A stretch of DNA of 64,000 bases, taken from Microbacterium hydrocarbonoxydans (GTDB lineage: Bacteria > Actinomycetota > Actinomycetes > Actinomycetales > Microbacteriaceae). Where the stretch lies: positions 496,001 to 560,000 of the forward strand of contig NZ_JYJB01000010.1 of assembly GCF_000956475.1 (NCBI RefSeq), read 5' to 3'. Positions within the stretch are counted from its first letter, which is position 1, and every line of letters starts with the position of its first letter. A program made the position numbers and the translations under genes. Below, one piece after another: positions 14,995-23,998 of this stretch. The notes beneath the pieces were generated by a model. It searched no databases and had not been told where the DNA came from. It saw nothing but the letters and a program-made list of their open reading frames with translations.

Positions 14995-16529
14995 GCGCGC
15001 CGGGAGCGCCAGCCTCCGAACAGGAGCGCTCCGATCCCGCCCCACACCAGCAGCTGCTGAATCCAGGGGCTGAGGATCACCCCAGCCGTGAGGCCGGAGC
15101 GAAGCTCGACATCCTCGAGCATCGCCCCGGCCTCATCTGCATCCAGCGCTGTCACCGTCGATCCGTCGGGCCGGATGATCTGGCTCGTTCCGACCGTGGA
15201 GACGTTCACCACGCTGCGTCCCGTCTCGATCGCGCGCATGCGTGCGAACGCGAGCTGCTGCAGATTCTCATCTGTGCCGCGGAAGTCCGCGTTGTTCGTC
15301 TGAAAGACGAGCACCTCCGCGCCATCGGACACTCCTTCATGCACGAGGTCGTCGTAGATCACGTCGAAGCAGATCGCGAGGCCGACCTTCACCCCGTCGA
15401 CGTCCACGACGGGCGGGTTCGTGCCCGGCGTGTACTCACGCCCGATCAGCCCGATGAGGTCGGGCACGATCGCGTAATAGAAGGCGCGGTCCGGTACGTA
15501 CTCGCCGAACGGCACCGGATGCCGTTTGTCGTGCACCTGCTCGGCGGCTCCCTGTCGGGGCCACAGCATCGAGGTGTTGAAGTAGAGGTCGTCACGGCCG
15601 GTCGCCGCGTTCGCGAGCAGCGGCGCGTCGATGCTGTTCGCGACGCGGGTCATCCTGCGGGCGGTCGCGGCGTCTTGGAACGGATCGTAGTCGAGCGACC
15701 CCTCTGGCCACACCAGCAGATCGACATCCTTGCCGTAGAGCGGCTCAGTGGCAGCCGTCTGCGCGTCGATCACCGAATACGGCTCGCGCTGGTCGAAGTA
15801 TCCGGTCGGCCCGTTCCCCTGCACGGCGGCGATGCGCAGAGATCCGGCATGCGCCGTCGGGAAGAGCGGCGTGAACAGCAGAACAGCCGCCACCGCAGCA
15901 GGGGCGATCAGTCTGAGCGGCCGCCTCCAGATGCCGAGCCGTGTCGTCTCGATCAGCATCGCGACCAGCAGCACCATGAGGAAGCTCAGCCCGCTGACGC
16001 CCAGCCATGAGGTCACAGGCGCGAGCGGGCTCTCGGCCTGGGTCATGCCCAGACGCGCCCACGGGAAGCCGCCGTACGGCCAGTTGCCGATGAACAGCTC
16101 GCGGCCGACCCACAGCGCAGCGACGACTGCAGGAAGCAGCAGAAGCCGCCCTGCGGGCCCGGGGGCCGCGCGCGGAAGCCACCGGTACGCCAACGCGATC
16201 GGGACCAGCGCGATGGCCGTCAGACCGCCCTCGACGACGCTCAGAGCCGCCCACGGGATCGGGCCGAGATACCGCGAGGTCCATGAGACGAGCAGCGCGA
16301 AGAAGAGGATGCCGTACACCAGGCCGACAAGGAGGGCACCGCCTGCACGTCGCCCGATCAGCGACAGCAGCAGAAACGCCACAGCCGGGAACGCGAAGAT
16401 CCAGATGGCAGGCCCCGGGTACGACGCGTACATCAGCAGCGCGGACGCGGCGGCCGCCGGCAGCGCGAGTGGCAGCGGAAGCAGCGGACGCGGGCGCGCG
16501 GACGGATCGGACATCTGCTCCCCCGTCAC
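14991..16529 (-). CDS. lnt: Apolipoprotein N-acyltransferase
   Basis: A 512-residue membrane enzyme that adds the third acyl chain to the N-terminal cysteine of lipoproteins. About six to eight helices fill residues 14-215, followed by a nitrilase-fold domain outside the membrane and one final helix near 485-505. The catalytic triad can be placed: glutamate in LLVWPEGSLDYDP, lysine in DKRHPVPFGEY and cysteine in LAICFDVIYDD. GTG 16529 overlaps the helY stop as GTGA; an ATG at 16514 just behind GGGGGAG is an alternative. The FKBP lipoprotein encoded at 22057-22980 would be a natural substrate. Confidence 0.9.
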   Translation of the reverse strand: MTGEQMSDPSARPRPLLPLPLALPAAAASALLMYASYPGPAIWIFAFPAVAFLLLSLIGRRAGGALLVGLVYGILFFALLVSWTSRYLGPIPWAALSVVEGGLTAIALVPIALAYRWLPRAAPGPAGRLLLLPAVVAALWVGRELFIGNWPYGGFPWARLGMTQAESPLAPVTSWLGVSGLSFLMVLLVAMLIETTRLGIWRRPLRLIAPAAVAAVLLFTPLFPTAHAGSLRIAAVQGNGPTGYFDQREPYSVIDAQTAATEPLYGKDVDLLVWPEGSLDYDPFQDAATARRMTRVANSIDAPLLANAATGRDDLYFNTSMLWPRQGAAEQVHDKRHPVPFGEYVPDRAFYYAIVPDLIGLIGREYTPGTNPPVVDVDGVKVGLAICFDVIYDDLVHEGVSDGAEVLVFQTNNADFRGTDENLQQLAFARMRAIETGRSVVNVSTVGTSQIIRPDGSTVTALDADEAGAMLEDVELRSGLTAGVILSPWIQQLLVWGGIGALLFGGWRSRRA

Positions 16530-18988
16530 ATCGACGAGTAGGCCACGATGCCGCGGCGGATGCCGTCAAGCGCCGTGCGCGCATTGCGGGTCAGGGCTGC
16601 GTCTTCGGCGACGATCGAGAGCTGATCCAGGAGGTCGATGGTCTGCTTCGCCCAGCGGACGAAGTCGCCCGCGGCCATGTCCGCGTCGATCAGGACGCGA
16701 TCGAGCATTCCGCCGCGCGCCCAGGAGTGCATCGCGCCGGCAAGGCCGGGCGCGAGCGGCTCGGTGCCGGGCAGCTGATGATCCTTCTCGAGATCGTCGA
16801 GCTCGGCCCAGAGAGTGGTCGTCTTGTCGTAGGCGGTGCGGAACGCGCCGCGAGGAAGGTTGCGCTCCCCCGCGTTCGCCTCGTCGCGACGGGGCTCGTA
16901 GACCAGGCAGCAGGCCATGGCCGCGAGAGAGGGCGCGTCGAGGCCCTTCCACAGCCCCTGACGCAGAGATTCGGCGACGAGGAGGTCGCGCTCCCCGTAG
17001 ATGCGGCGCATCGTGCGACCGGCATCCGTGAGGGACGTCTCACCGTCCACCACCGTGAGATAGTCGAGCGTCTCGAGCACCTCGACGACCCGGTCGAAGA
17101 CACGCGCGACCGTGCCCGTGCGCGTCTCGATCTGGCGGCGGATGCGGTCGGTCTGCCGCTTGAGCTTCCAGTAGCGCTCCGCCCAGCGCGCGTGCGCCTC
17201 GCGGTCGGGGCAGCGATGGCATCCGTGCCGCTGCATCTGCCCCCGAAGCGACTGGATGCGCTTCATGCGCTTCTCTCGTGCGCCGCGCGGCGCGTGAGAG
17301 TCCTGCCGGTTCTTCTTCTCGAGGTCGCTGAGCTCGCGTCGGATCGCCCCGTACTCGACGAAGTCTCCGTGCTCGCATTCCATCGACTTCTGGTAACCGG
17401 CGAGCGACGCCTCGGCCTCGCGCACCTGCCGCGCGAGCCCCACGACCGCGCGGTCGGCCTGGAACTGCGCGAACGACGATTCCAGGATCTGGCGCGCTCT
17501 GTTCTTGCCGAACAGGTCGATCAGGTTCACGGCCATGTTGTACGTCGGGCGGAAGCTGGAGTTCAGAGGATAGGTGCGGCGGGAGGCGAGAGCCGCGACC
17601 GCCTGCGGGTCCATGCCCTCGGTCCACTGGACCACAGCGTGACCCTCGACGTCGATGCCTCGGCGCCCCGCACGACCCGTGAGCTGGGTGTACTCCCCCG
17701 ACGTGATCGCCACGCGTGCCTCGCCGTTGAACTTCTCCATCTTCTCGAGGACGACGGTGCGGGCCGGCATGTTGATACCGAGCGCCAGCGTCTCGGTCGC
17801 GAAGACGACCTTGACCAGCTTGCGCCGGAAGAGCTCTTCGACGACCTCCTTGAACGCCGGGAGAAGACCGGCGTGATGGGCTGCGACACCGCGTTCGAGG
17901 TCGTCGAGCCACTCCCAGTATCCGAGCACCCCGAGGTCCTCATCCTGCAGGGAGCGTGTCGATTCCTCCACGATGGCGCGGATCTCCGTCCGCTCCTCGG
18001 TCGTGGTCAGGCGAAGGCCCGAGCGGCGGACCTGCGCCACGGCGGCGTCGCATCCCACACGGCTGAAGATGAAGAAGATCGCGGGCAGCAGGTTGGCGCG
18101 ATCGAGCAGATGCACGACCTCTGGCCGGTCGACGCGCTCGATGCGGCGGGCGTCGGGCCTTCGCCCTCCGCGCTGCGGGCGCTGCGCCTGGCGGCCGGCG
18201 TGCCGGTCGCTGCGGTACGACTGGGCTCGGCGGTTGTTGTCGTAGTTCGAACCGGTGAAGGAGCGGATGCGCATGAGCTCCTGGTTCACCTTGGTCGTGG
18301 CGAGGCCGGCGCGCTCGTCGAACAGCGGCAGCAGGTCGTCGCGCACGAGCACGTGCTGCTCGAGGGGAACCGGGCGGATCTCCGACACGATCACCTCGGT
18401 GTCGCCCCGCACCGTGTCGAGCCAGTCGCCGAACTCCTCGGCGTTCGACACGGTGGCACTCAGCGAGACGAGCCGCACGTGCTGCGGCAGATGGATGATG
18501 ACCTCTTCCCACACGGCGCCGCGGAAGCGGTCGGCGAGATAGTGAACCTCGTCCATGATCACGTAGCGCAGATCGCGCAGGGCGGCCGAATCGGCATAGA
18601 TCATGTTGCGCAGCACCTCGGTGGTCATGACCACGATGCGCGCGTTGCCGTTGATGTTCGTGTCGCCCGTGAGAAGACCGACCTGATCGGCACCGTAGAC
18701 GTCGACCAGCTCGCGGAACTTCTGATTCGACAGCGCCTTCATCGGCGTCGTGTAGAACGCCTTGTCGCCCGGCGTCTGCATCGCCAGATGGATCGCGAAC
18801 TCGCCGACGATCGTCTTTCCTGCACCCGTCGGAGCGGCGACGAGAACGCTGCGGCCACGCTCGAGCGCATGGCAGCCGGCGACCTGGAAAGGGTCGAGAT
18901 CGAAGCGCTGGCGGGCGGCGAAGGCGGTGGTATGCGGATGCTCGGACGCCTCGCGCGCCGCCGCATAGCGCTCGGCGGGCGAACTCAC
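16526..18988 (-). CDS. helY: DEAD/DEAH box RNA helicase, Ski2-like (HelY)
   Basis: An 820-residue superfamily 2 helicase of the Ski2/Mtr4 type. Motifs in order: PFQVAGCHALERGR (Q-like motif, about residue 30), APTGAGKTIVGEFA (motif I), MDEVHYL (motif II), SLSATVSNAEEF (motif III) and QLTGRAGRRGID (motif VI), followed by a long alpha-helical C-terminal region. Relatives unwind RNA 3' to 5' and take part in RNA turnover. The GTG at 18988 overlaps the tatC stop as GTGA, and the gene is in turn coupled to lnt. The tatA-tatC-helY order is conserved across actinobacteria. Upstream in-frame codons lie inside tatC and are rejected. Confidence 0.92.
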   Translation of the reverse strand: MSSPAERYAAAREASEHPHTTAFAARQRFDLDPFQVAGCHALERGRSVLVAAPTGAGKTIVGEFAIHLAMQTPGDKAFYTTPMKALSNQKFRELVDVYGADQVGLLTGDTNINGNARIVVMTTEVLRNMIYADSAALRDLRYVIMDEVHYLADRFRGAVWEEVIIHLPQHVRLVSLSATVSNAEEFGDWLDTVRGDTEVIVSEIRPVPLEQHVLVRDDLLPLFDERAGLATTKVNQELMRIRSFTGSNYDNNRRAQSYRSDRHAGRQAQRPQRGGRRPDARRIERVDRPEVVHLLDRANLLPAIFFIFSRVGCDAAVAQVRRSGLRLTTTEERTEIRAIVEESTRSLQDEDLGVLGYWEWLDDLERGVAAHHAGLLPAFKEVVEELFRRKLVKVVFATETLALGINMPARTVVLEKMEKFNGEARVAITSGEYTQLTGRAGRRGIDVEGHAVVQWTEGMDPQAVAALASRRTYPLNSSFRPTYNMAVNLIDLFGKNRARQILESSFAQFQADRAVVGLARQVREAEASLAGYQKSMECEHGDFVEYGAIRRELSDLEKKNRQDSHAPRGAREKRMKRIQSLRGQMQRHGCHRCPDREAHARWAERYWKLKRQTDRIRRQIETRTGTVARVFDRVVEVLETLDYLTVVDGETSLTDAGRTMRRIYGERDLLVAESLRQGLWKGLDAPSLAAMACCLVYEPRRDEANAGERNLPRGAFRTAYDKTTTLWAELDDLEKDHQLPGTEPLAPGLAGAMHSWARGGMLDRVLIDADMAAGDFVRWAKQTIDLLDQLSIVAEDAALTRNARTALDGIRRGIVAYSSM

Positions 18989-19800
18989 GAGACCTCTGGC
19001 AGAAGGCCTGCGGCCTTCTCGCGCTTGGCCCGGCGTCGGTCGAAGAGCAAGGACACCACTGTCGCCGCGAAGTAGAGGACGACGAGGATGCCTGCGAGAA
19101 GGAACATCGAGAAGATGTCTGCGGCCGGCGTCGTGATCGCGGCGAAGAGGCAGGCGATGAGGATCGCGATCCGCCACCCCTTCAAGATCGCCTTGCCGCT
19201 CATCACGCCGGCGACGTTCAGCGCCACGAGGAACACCGGCAGCACGAAGGAGACTCCCACGACAAGCACGAACTTGAACATGAAGTCGTAGTACTGACCG
19301 GCGTCGAAGTAGTTCACGCCGCCCTCAGGGACGAAGGTCGACATGATCTCGATCACGTGCGGCGCGACCAGAACCGCCACATAGCCGCCCGCGAAGAACA
19401 GCGGTATCGCCGCCCCCACGAAGCCGAGCGTGTAGCGGATCTCCTTGCGAGTGAGACCCGGCATGATGAACGCCCAGACCTGCCACAGCCAGATCGGCGC
19501 CGACAGCAGCATTCCGATCGCGAGCGCGATGCGCATGCGCAGGTCGAATCCTGAGGAGACCGCGGAGAAGACCAGCTGCGCGAACGGGGTCTCGGTCCCG
19601 CGCTCCGCGTCGAGAATCCGGATCGGACCCGTGATGTACCAGATGACCTGGTCGGTCACGAAGAACGCGACGACCATGCCGACGGCGAGGCCGATCACCG
19701 CGATGATGAGCCTCTTCCGCAGCTCGACCAGGTGCGCCGCGAGCGTCATCCGCCTCTCGCGAGGCGGAACGACGTCCGACGCAGCGGAACTCTTGGCCAC
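18985..19800 (-). CDS. tatC: Sec-independent protein translocase TatC
   Basis: A 271-residue membrane protein with six helices, the receptor subunit of the twin-arginine translocase, which exports folded proteins. The conserved cytoplasmic N-terminus MTLAAHLVELRKRL, the loop glutamate in the first external loop, and FIMPGLTRKEIRY after helix 2 are all present. The charged C-terminus (RRRAKREKAAG) is cytoplasmic. It follows tatA after two bases and overlaps helY by GTGA. A substrate with an SRRRFL signal is encoded at 2464-3237. TatB is not in this block. Confidence 0.95.
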   Translation of the reverse strand: MAKSSAASDVVPPRERRMTLAAHLVELRKRLIIAVIGLAVGMVVAFFVTDQVIWYITGPIRILDAERGTETPFAQLVFSAVSSGFDLRMRIALAIGMLLSAPIWLWQVWAFIMPGLTRKEIRYTLGFVGAAIPLFFAGGYVAVLVAPHVIEIMSTFVPEGGVNYFDAGQYYDFMFKFVLVVGVSFVLPVFLVALNVAGVMSGKAILKGWRIAILIACLFAAITTPAADIFSMFLLAGILVVLYFAATVVSLLFDRRRAKREKAAGLLPEVS

Positions 19801-19802
19801 GC

Positions 19803-20054
19803 CTACGACGAGCGCGGCGGCGTGTCGGTGCTCGGCGCCTCGGTCGACGTCGTGGTGCCCGAAGCGGTGTCGGCAGGAGCGGCGTCCGCCTTGTCGGCGG
19901 CGTCCTCCGCCTTCATAGCCTTCATCTCACCCCGGAACACGCGGGCCGACTGGCCCATGCTCTTCGCCAGTGCAGGGAGCTTCGCCGCGCCGAAGAGCAG
20001 CAGGATGATGATGAGGATGATCCACAGGTGCGGACCGGCGAACAGATTGCCCAT
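19803..20054 (-). CDS. tatA: Sec-independent protein translocase TatA
   Basis: An 83-residue TatA: one N-terminal membrane helix (residues 8-21), the conserved FGAAKLPALAKSMG hinge and amphipathic helix, then a charged and finally a Thr/Ser/Pro-rich tail. It oligomerises to form the transport path for substrates recognised by TatC. GAGGAGA lies eight bases before the ATG. A TAGACT -10 at 20082-20087 sits over the pafC stop, so tatA-tatC-helY-lnt probably has its own promoter in addition to read-through from the paf genes. Confidence 0.94.
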   Translation of the reverse strand: MGNLFAGPHLWIILIIILLLFGAAKLPALAKSMGQSARVFRGEMKAMKAEDAADKADAAPADTASGTTTSTEAPSTDTPPRSS

Positions 20055-20081
20055 GAGAAAGTCTCCTCGTTGATTTCTGCC

Positions 20082-20087
20082 AGTCTA
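20082..20087 (-). promoter_or_regulatory. -10 hexamer TAGACT of tatA, built on the pafC stop codon
   Basis: TAGACT on the minus strand begins with the TAG stop of pafC (20085-20087). The start site would lie near 20075, giving a leader of about 20 bases that holds the tatA ribosome site. Confidence 0.5.
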
Positions 20088-21074
20088 ACCGGCGTCGCCG
20101 GCGTCAGGTCGGTAGTAGAGCGCGAGTCCGGCCGCGGCCCAGTCATGGGTCGCTGCCCTGGCGATGCCCGGCTCCACGACTTCCAGTGCTCCGCCGAACC
20201 TCGCGGCGAGGCGCTTGATGCTGCGCGGATCGGCGAGATGCAGTCGTGCCGTCACGACGCCGCCCTGCGTCTCCACGCTGTCGACCGAGAAGAACGCGCC
20301 GAGGAGCGGCGCGAGCCGCTCGGGGATGCGCACCGTGACCTCGCCGTCGCCCGAAGCCGCGGAGAACGCCTCGGGAACGGGATCGCCGCGGTGCGTGATC
20401 GCGATGTCCGTGAGCTGCGGGTCGCTCACACGATCCAGGTGGAACGTGCGCATCCCCTTCCGGAGGTGGCACCATCCCTGCAGGTACCACTGGCCGTTCG
20501 TGATGAGGATCTGCACGGGGTCGACCGTGCGCGTCGTGGGCGCAGCATCCGGAGCCTTGTAGGTGAACGAGACGGCGACGCCGTCCTGCACGCCCCTGGC
20601 GACCACCGTGCGCACCTCGTCGACGGCGCTGGGCGCGATCACCACCTCGGCCGGTGCGTCTGCGGCGCCACGCGAGAGCTTGGCGATCAGGCCCTTGACC
20701 AGTCCTGTGTCGGACACGGCGGGCACTGCGGCGACCATCTGGAGACCGGCGAGCAGGGCGGCAGCCTCGCGCGCTGTGAAGCGAGGAACCCGCCGCAGCG
20801 CCACGTCGTTGGTGATCTCGATCACGTCTTCGTCGTCGAGCAGGTCCCAGTTGATGTCGAACATCTCCTGCGGCTGCTGCCAGTACCCGGAATCGCCGGG
20901 GAGCCCGATGACGGTGAGCTTCTCGACCATCGACCGCATCTCCTCGCGGCCGACGCCGAACTCCGCGGCGGCCTCATCGAGGGACACCTGGCCATGCTCG
21001 AGCAGGTACGGCACGAGCGTCAGATACAGTCGCACGCGATCGGCGGCGAGCAGGGGCTTCGGCTGGGCGCTCAC
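20085..21074 (-). CDS. pafC: WYL domain regulator PafC
   Basis: A 329-residue protein with an N-terminal winged helix (about residues 10-70), a WYL domain containing the hallmark NGQWYLQGW at about 200, and a C-terminal WCX domain. With PafB it forms a heterodimer that activates most DNA-damage genes in mycobacteria independently of LexA/RecA. The GTG start overlaps the pafB stop as GTGA. Despite the name, it has no part in pupylation; the ligase gene pafA, next to it in many actinobacteria, is not in this window. Confidence 0.93.
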   Translation of the reverse strand: MSAQPKPLLAADRVRLYLTLVPYLLEHGQVSLDEAAAEFGVGREEMRSMVEKLTVIGLPGDSGYWQQPQEMFDINWDLLDDEDVIEITNDVALRRVPRFTAREAAALLAGLQMVAAVPAVSDTGLVKGLIAKLSRGAADAPAEVVIAPSAVDEVRTVVARGVQDGVAVSFTYKAPDAAPTTRTVDPVQILITNGQWYLQGWCHLRKGMRTFHLDRVSDPQLTDIAITHRGDPVPEAFSAASGDGEVTVRIPERLAPLLGAFFSVDSVETQGGVVTARLHLADPRSIKRLAARFGGALEVVEPGIARAATHDWAAAGLALYYRPDAGDAG

Positions 21075-22057
21075 GGCGAGACCTCGGCATTCGTCTCGAC
21101 GACGGCTCGCAGCCGCGCGATGACGGCGTCTCGCAGCGCGGCGGGCTCGACGACGCGCACCTCCGGGCCGTAGGAGGCCAGCTCGTCGGCGAAGATGTGC
21201 ACATCGACGAAGGGAACAGTGATGCCCTGCACGGCCGGGGTCGCGCGGCGCCCCAGTCGCAGAGAGGCCTCGGTCCCGGGGGTGACCTCGAGGAGCGCCG
21301 AGTTGCGGGCGGCGACCTCTTCGAGACCGGCGACGGCTCGGTCTCCGGCGCCCTCACGCAGCGCCGGGTCGAAGGAGACATTCGTGATCTTGACGGCTCC
21401 GACGATGCGGCTCAGCAGGAACGTCCGGTCCCCGCCCGCCTCGACATCGATGCCGAAGACGTGCCAGCGGGCCTCGTAGTCGACGAGTGCGAGGGGCCGG
21501 ATGCGGCGCGTGCGGGCAGCATCCTCCCCCGGCTTCAAATACTCGAACGTGACGACGCGGCTCTTCTCTATCGCCTCCTGCAGCGGAGCGAAGGCAGCGT
21601 CTCGCGCGGTGATGCGCGGGGCGAACCCGATGATCGGCTCGTCGCCGTCGATGCCGAGGGCGCGGATCTTGCGGACGCCTGCCTGCGCGTCGCCCGAGAC
21701 GGACTCGGCACTCCAGACGCTGCCGGCGAGCTGCAGGACGGCGAGTTCGGCGGGACTGAAGTCGATGTCGGTCGGCAGATCGTATTCCGCCTGCGGAATA
21801 CGGTAACGCGCCTCGCGAAGGTCGTTGGGGTCGCTCGCCTCGCCGATGGTCTCGACGGGGATGCCGAGCTTGCGCAGCTCGTCTTTGTCGCGCTCGAACA
21901 TCTTCTCGAGCGCATCCGAGCGGGCTCCGGCATCCGCTCGCTGACGGTACCCCGAGACGTTGTCGAGGATCTGCTGTTTGGTCAGCCCGATCTCCGTGGC
22001 CATGAGCGCCACGACGAGGTTCGTCAGGCGCTCCTCCGCGGGAATCCCGGCTGCCAT
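21071..22057 (-). CDS. pafB: WYL domain regulator PafB
   Basis: A 328-residue partner of PafC with the same plan: N-terminal winged helix (LTNLVVALMATEIGLTKQQI at about 11-30), WYL-type middle domain in which the motif reads ARWHVFGID, and a C-terminal WCX domain. The PafBC complex binds DNA-damage promoters and is thought to sense a nucleic-acid ligand through WYL. The ATG shares one base with the stop of the FKBP gene (TGATG, 22055-22059). The gene belongs to the leftward run HAD-trmI-FKBP-pafB-pafC. Confidence 0.93.
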   Translation of the reverse strand: MAAGIPAEERLTNLVVALMATEIGLTKQQILDNVSGYRQRADAGARSDALEKMFERDKDELRKLGIPVETIGEASDPNDLREARYRIPQAEYDLPTDIDFSPAELAVLQLAGSVWSAESVSGDAQAGVRKIRALGIDGDEPIIGFAPRITARDAAFAPLQEAIEKSRVVTFEYLKPGEDAARTRRIRPLALVDYEARWHVFGIDVEAGGDRTFLLSRIVGAVKITNVSFDPALREGAGDRAVAGLEEVAARNSALLEVTPGTEASLRLGRRATPAVQGITVPFVDVHIFADELASYGPEVRVVEPAALRDAVIARLRAVVETNAEVSP

Positions 22058-22980
22058 CACTGCTGCTGCTGCTGCGGTGCCGCTGTCGTGATGCCGAGGA
22101 TGTCGACGACGAGGACCTGGGCCGGCGACGACTCGTCCGCACCGGGCGTGACGATCATGAGCTGAGAGCCCACGGTCGCACCGACCATCTCGGGCAGAGG
22201 CGAGGTGACGAGAGAGGTCGTGCCCCAGCTGGTGCCCGCCACGCTCTTGTCGTCCCAGTTGAGGACCGTGTGGTTGACGACAACGAAGTCGCCCTCCTTC
22301 ACCTTCGGGCCATCGCCCTTGATGAGGGTCTGCACCACCGCCTCCTTCGGGGCCGCGGAGTCCGGGATGATCACACCGGGCGTCCCGTCGGGGGCGCGCA
22401 CAACGGTCGGCAGGCCTCGCGCATCGTTGAACTGCGGAGTGCCCTCGGCCTTCGGCAAGAACACCTGGCCGATGTCGAAGACGATGACGACCGTGCCGGC
22501 ATCCGACTGCGCGCCCATGTCCTTCGACGTGAGCAGACCGACCACGCGGCTCCCGCCCGTGGCGCACTGGAGCACCTCGCTGAGCGCCGGAGAGACCTGG
22601 CTCCAGTACGCGATGTCGTGCGGCTGCGTCGTCGAGGCGTCGTAGCCCGTGGTCTGGAGCTTCTCGCCCGTCGTGCCGTCATACGTGGTCACGTTGGCGA
22701 TGAACGGCTGGTTCGTGTTCACGATCGCGGGGCCGTCACCGACGACGGCGTCGGAGAACTTCGTGGACTTGGCCTTCACAGGGCCGTACACCTCGACGTC
22801 CGGCTCCGAGCCGACGTCTCCCGAGGTGCTGACGGAATCCGCAAGTCCGGCCGAGGCGTTCGCCGTGCGGTCGCAGGCGGCGCCGTCGAAGGACGGCGCC
22901 GACGAGCAGCCCGTCAGGGCGAGGACGGCAAGGCTGAGAGTCGCCAGAGCGGCGGAGGTTTTACGCACGGGCTCAAGCAT
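22057..22980 (-). CDS. FKBP-type peptidyl-prolyl isomerase lipoprotein
   Basis: A 307-residue exported lipoprotein. The signal peptide ends in the lipobox LTGC (cysteine at about residue 25). Two FKBP-like units follow, at about 75-165 (GDGPAIVNTNQPFIANVTTY) and 210-295 (GDGPKVKEGDFVVVNHTVL). Several FKBP active-site aromatics are not obvious, so isomerase activity is uncertain. The tail ends in five glutamines coded by CAG repeats. The ATG lies inside the end of trmI (8-base overlap). Actinobacterial FKBPs at this position are usual between the pup-proteasome genes and pafB; a periplasm-facing folding role is likely. Confidence 0.86.
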   Translation of the reverse strand: MLEPVRKTSAALATLSLAVLALTGCSSAPSFDGAACDRTANASAGLADSVSTSGDVGSEPDVEVYGPVKAKSTKFSDAVVGDGPAIVNTNQPFIANVTTYDGTTGEKLQTTGYDASTTQPHDIAYWSQVSPALSEVLQCATGGSRVVGLLTSKDMGAQSDAGTVVIVFDIGQVFLPKAEGTPQFNDARGLPTVVRAPDGTPGVIIPDSAAPKEAVVQTLIKGDGPKVKEGDFVVVNHTVLNWDDKSVAGTSWGTTSLVTSPLPEMVGATVGSQLMIVTPGADESSPAQVLVVDILGITTAAPQQQQQ

Positions 22981-23998
22981 ATTCCGTCGTCCCATCGGTG
23001 TCGCGCGATGCCGCGGCGAGGCGCGCCCCCTCAGCGGCCTTCGCGGCCTCGCGAGCCCGCTTGCGCAGGTTCTTGTCTGTGATCTCGCGGTCGCCGACCG
23101 CCCCGGGCGTCCAGAGCTCGACATCCTCGTCGCCGTAGCTGCTCTTCGAGGCGCGGCGCTTGACGGAAGGAGCGATCGCTCCTGGTGCGAGACGCCGAGC
23201 TGTGAGCAGGAATCCGGTGTGCGCGACCATCCGGTGGTCCGGGCGGACCGCGAGGCCCTCGACGTGCCAGCCGCGCACCATGGTCTCGGAAGCGTCGGGA
23301 TCCGTGAACAGCCCGGTGCCGCGGATGTACTCCGCGACGCGAGACAGCTGGGTCGCCGTCGCGACGTAGCAGAGCACCACGCCCCCCGGCGTGAGGGCCT
23401 CGGCGACGACATCCATGCACTCCCAGGGGGCGAGCATGTCGAGCACGACCCGATCGACGGTGCCGGGCGAGAACTGCTGCGGAAGCTGCTCGGCGAGGTC
23501 GCCGACGACGACGTCCCAGGTGTCCGGGGTCTCTCCGAAGAATGTGGCGACGTTACCGCGCGCCACGTCGGCGAAGTCGTCTCGGCGTTCGAACGACACC
23601 AGACGACCAGACGGCCCGACGGCGCGCAGAAGCGACAGCGACAGGGCCCCCGAGCCGACGCCTGCCTCGACCACGACGGCACCGGGGAAGACATCGGCCT
23701 GCATCACGATCTGTGCGGCGTCCTTCGGGTACACGATGGCCGCTCCCCTGGGCATCGACATCGCGAAGTCCCGCAGCAGCGGACGCAGAGCGAGGTAGTC
23801 GTGGCCGGAGCTGTTCGCGACGACCGAGCCGTCGGGCAAGCCGATGAGGTCGCGGTGCCGCAGCACGCCGTGATGCGTGTGCAGTTCGCCGTCTTCGCGG
23901 AGAGTGACGGTGTGCAGGCGGCCTTTCGGCCCCGTCAGCTGCACCCGATCGCCCTCGCGAAAGGGTCCGCTCGGGCGCTTCGCGGTGGATGGGATCAT
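22973..23998 (-). CDS. trmI: tRNA (adenine-58-N1)-methyltransferase
   Basis: A 341-residue Rossmann-fold methyltransferase that makes 1-methyladenosine at position 58 of the tRNA T-loop, which stabilises tRNA. The N-terminal beta domain (about 10-80) is followed by the AdoMet site VVEAGVGSGALSLSLLRAV at about 112-130 and the acidic strand RVVLDMLAPWE at about 190. A basic C-terminal extension of some 60 residues is unusual but common in this order. ATG 23998 overlaps the HAD gene stop as ATGA. In many actinobacteria the next genes are arc, dop, pup and the proteasome; here the FKBP gene follows at once. Confidence 0.92.
   Translation of the reverse strand: MIPSTAKRPSGPFREGDRVQLTGPKGRLHTVTLREDGELHTHHGVLRHRDLIGLPDGSVVANSSGHDYLALRPLLRDFAMSMPRGAAIVYPKDAAQIVMQADVFPGAVVVEAGVGSGALSLSLLRAVGPSGRLVSFERRDDFADVARGNVATFFGETPDTWDVVVGDLAEQLPQQFSPGTVDRVVLDMLAPWECMDVVAEALTPGGVVLCYVATATQLSRVAEYIRGTGLFTDPDASETMVRGWHVEGLAVRPDHRMVAHTGFLLTARRLAPGAIAPSVKRRASKSSYGDEDVELWTPGAVGDREITDKNLRKRAREAAKAAEGARLAAASRDTDGTTEYA

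Noticed and set aside
16283-19075. Long plus-strand open frame of 930 codons opposite lnt and helY
   Set aside because: Antisense to two well-identified genes; no domain, no ribosome site and typical shadow composition.
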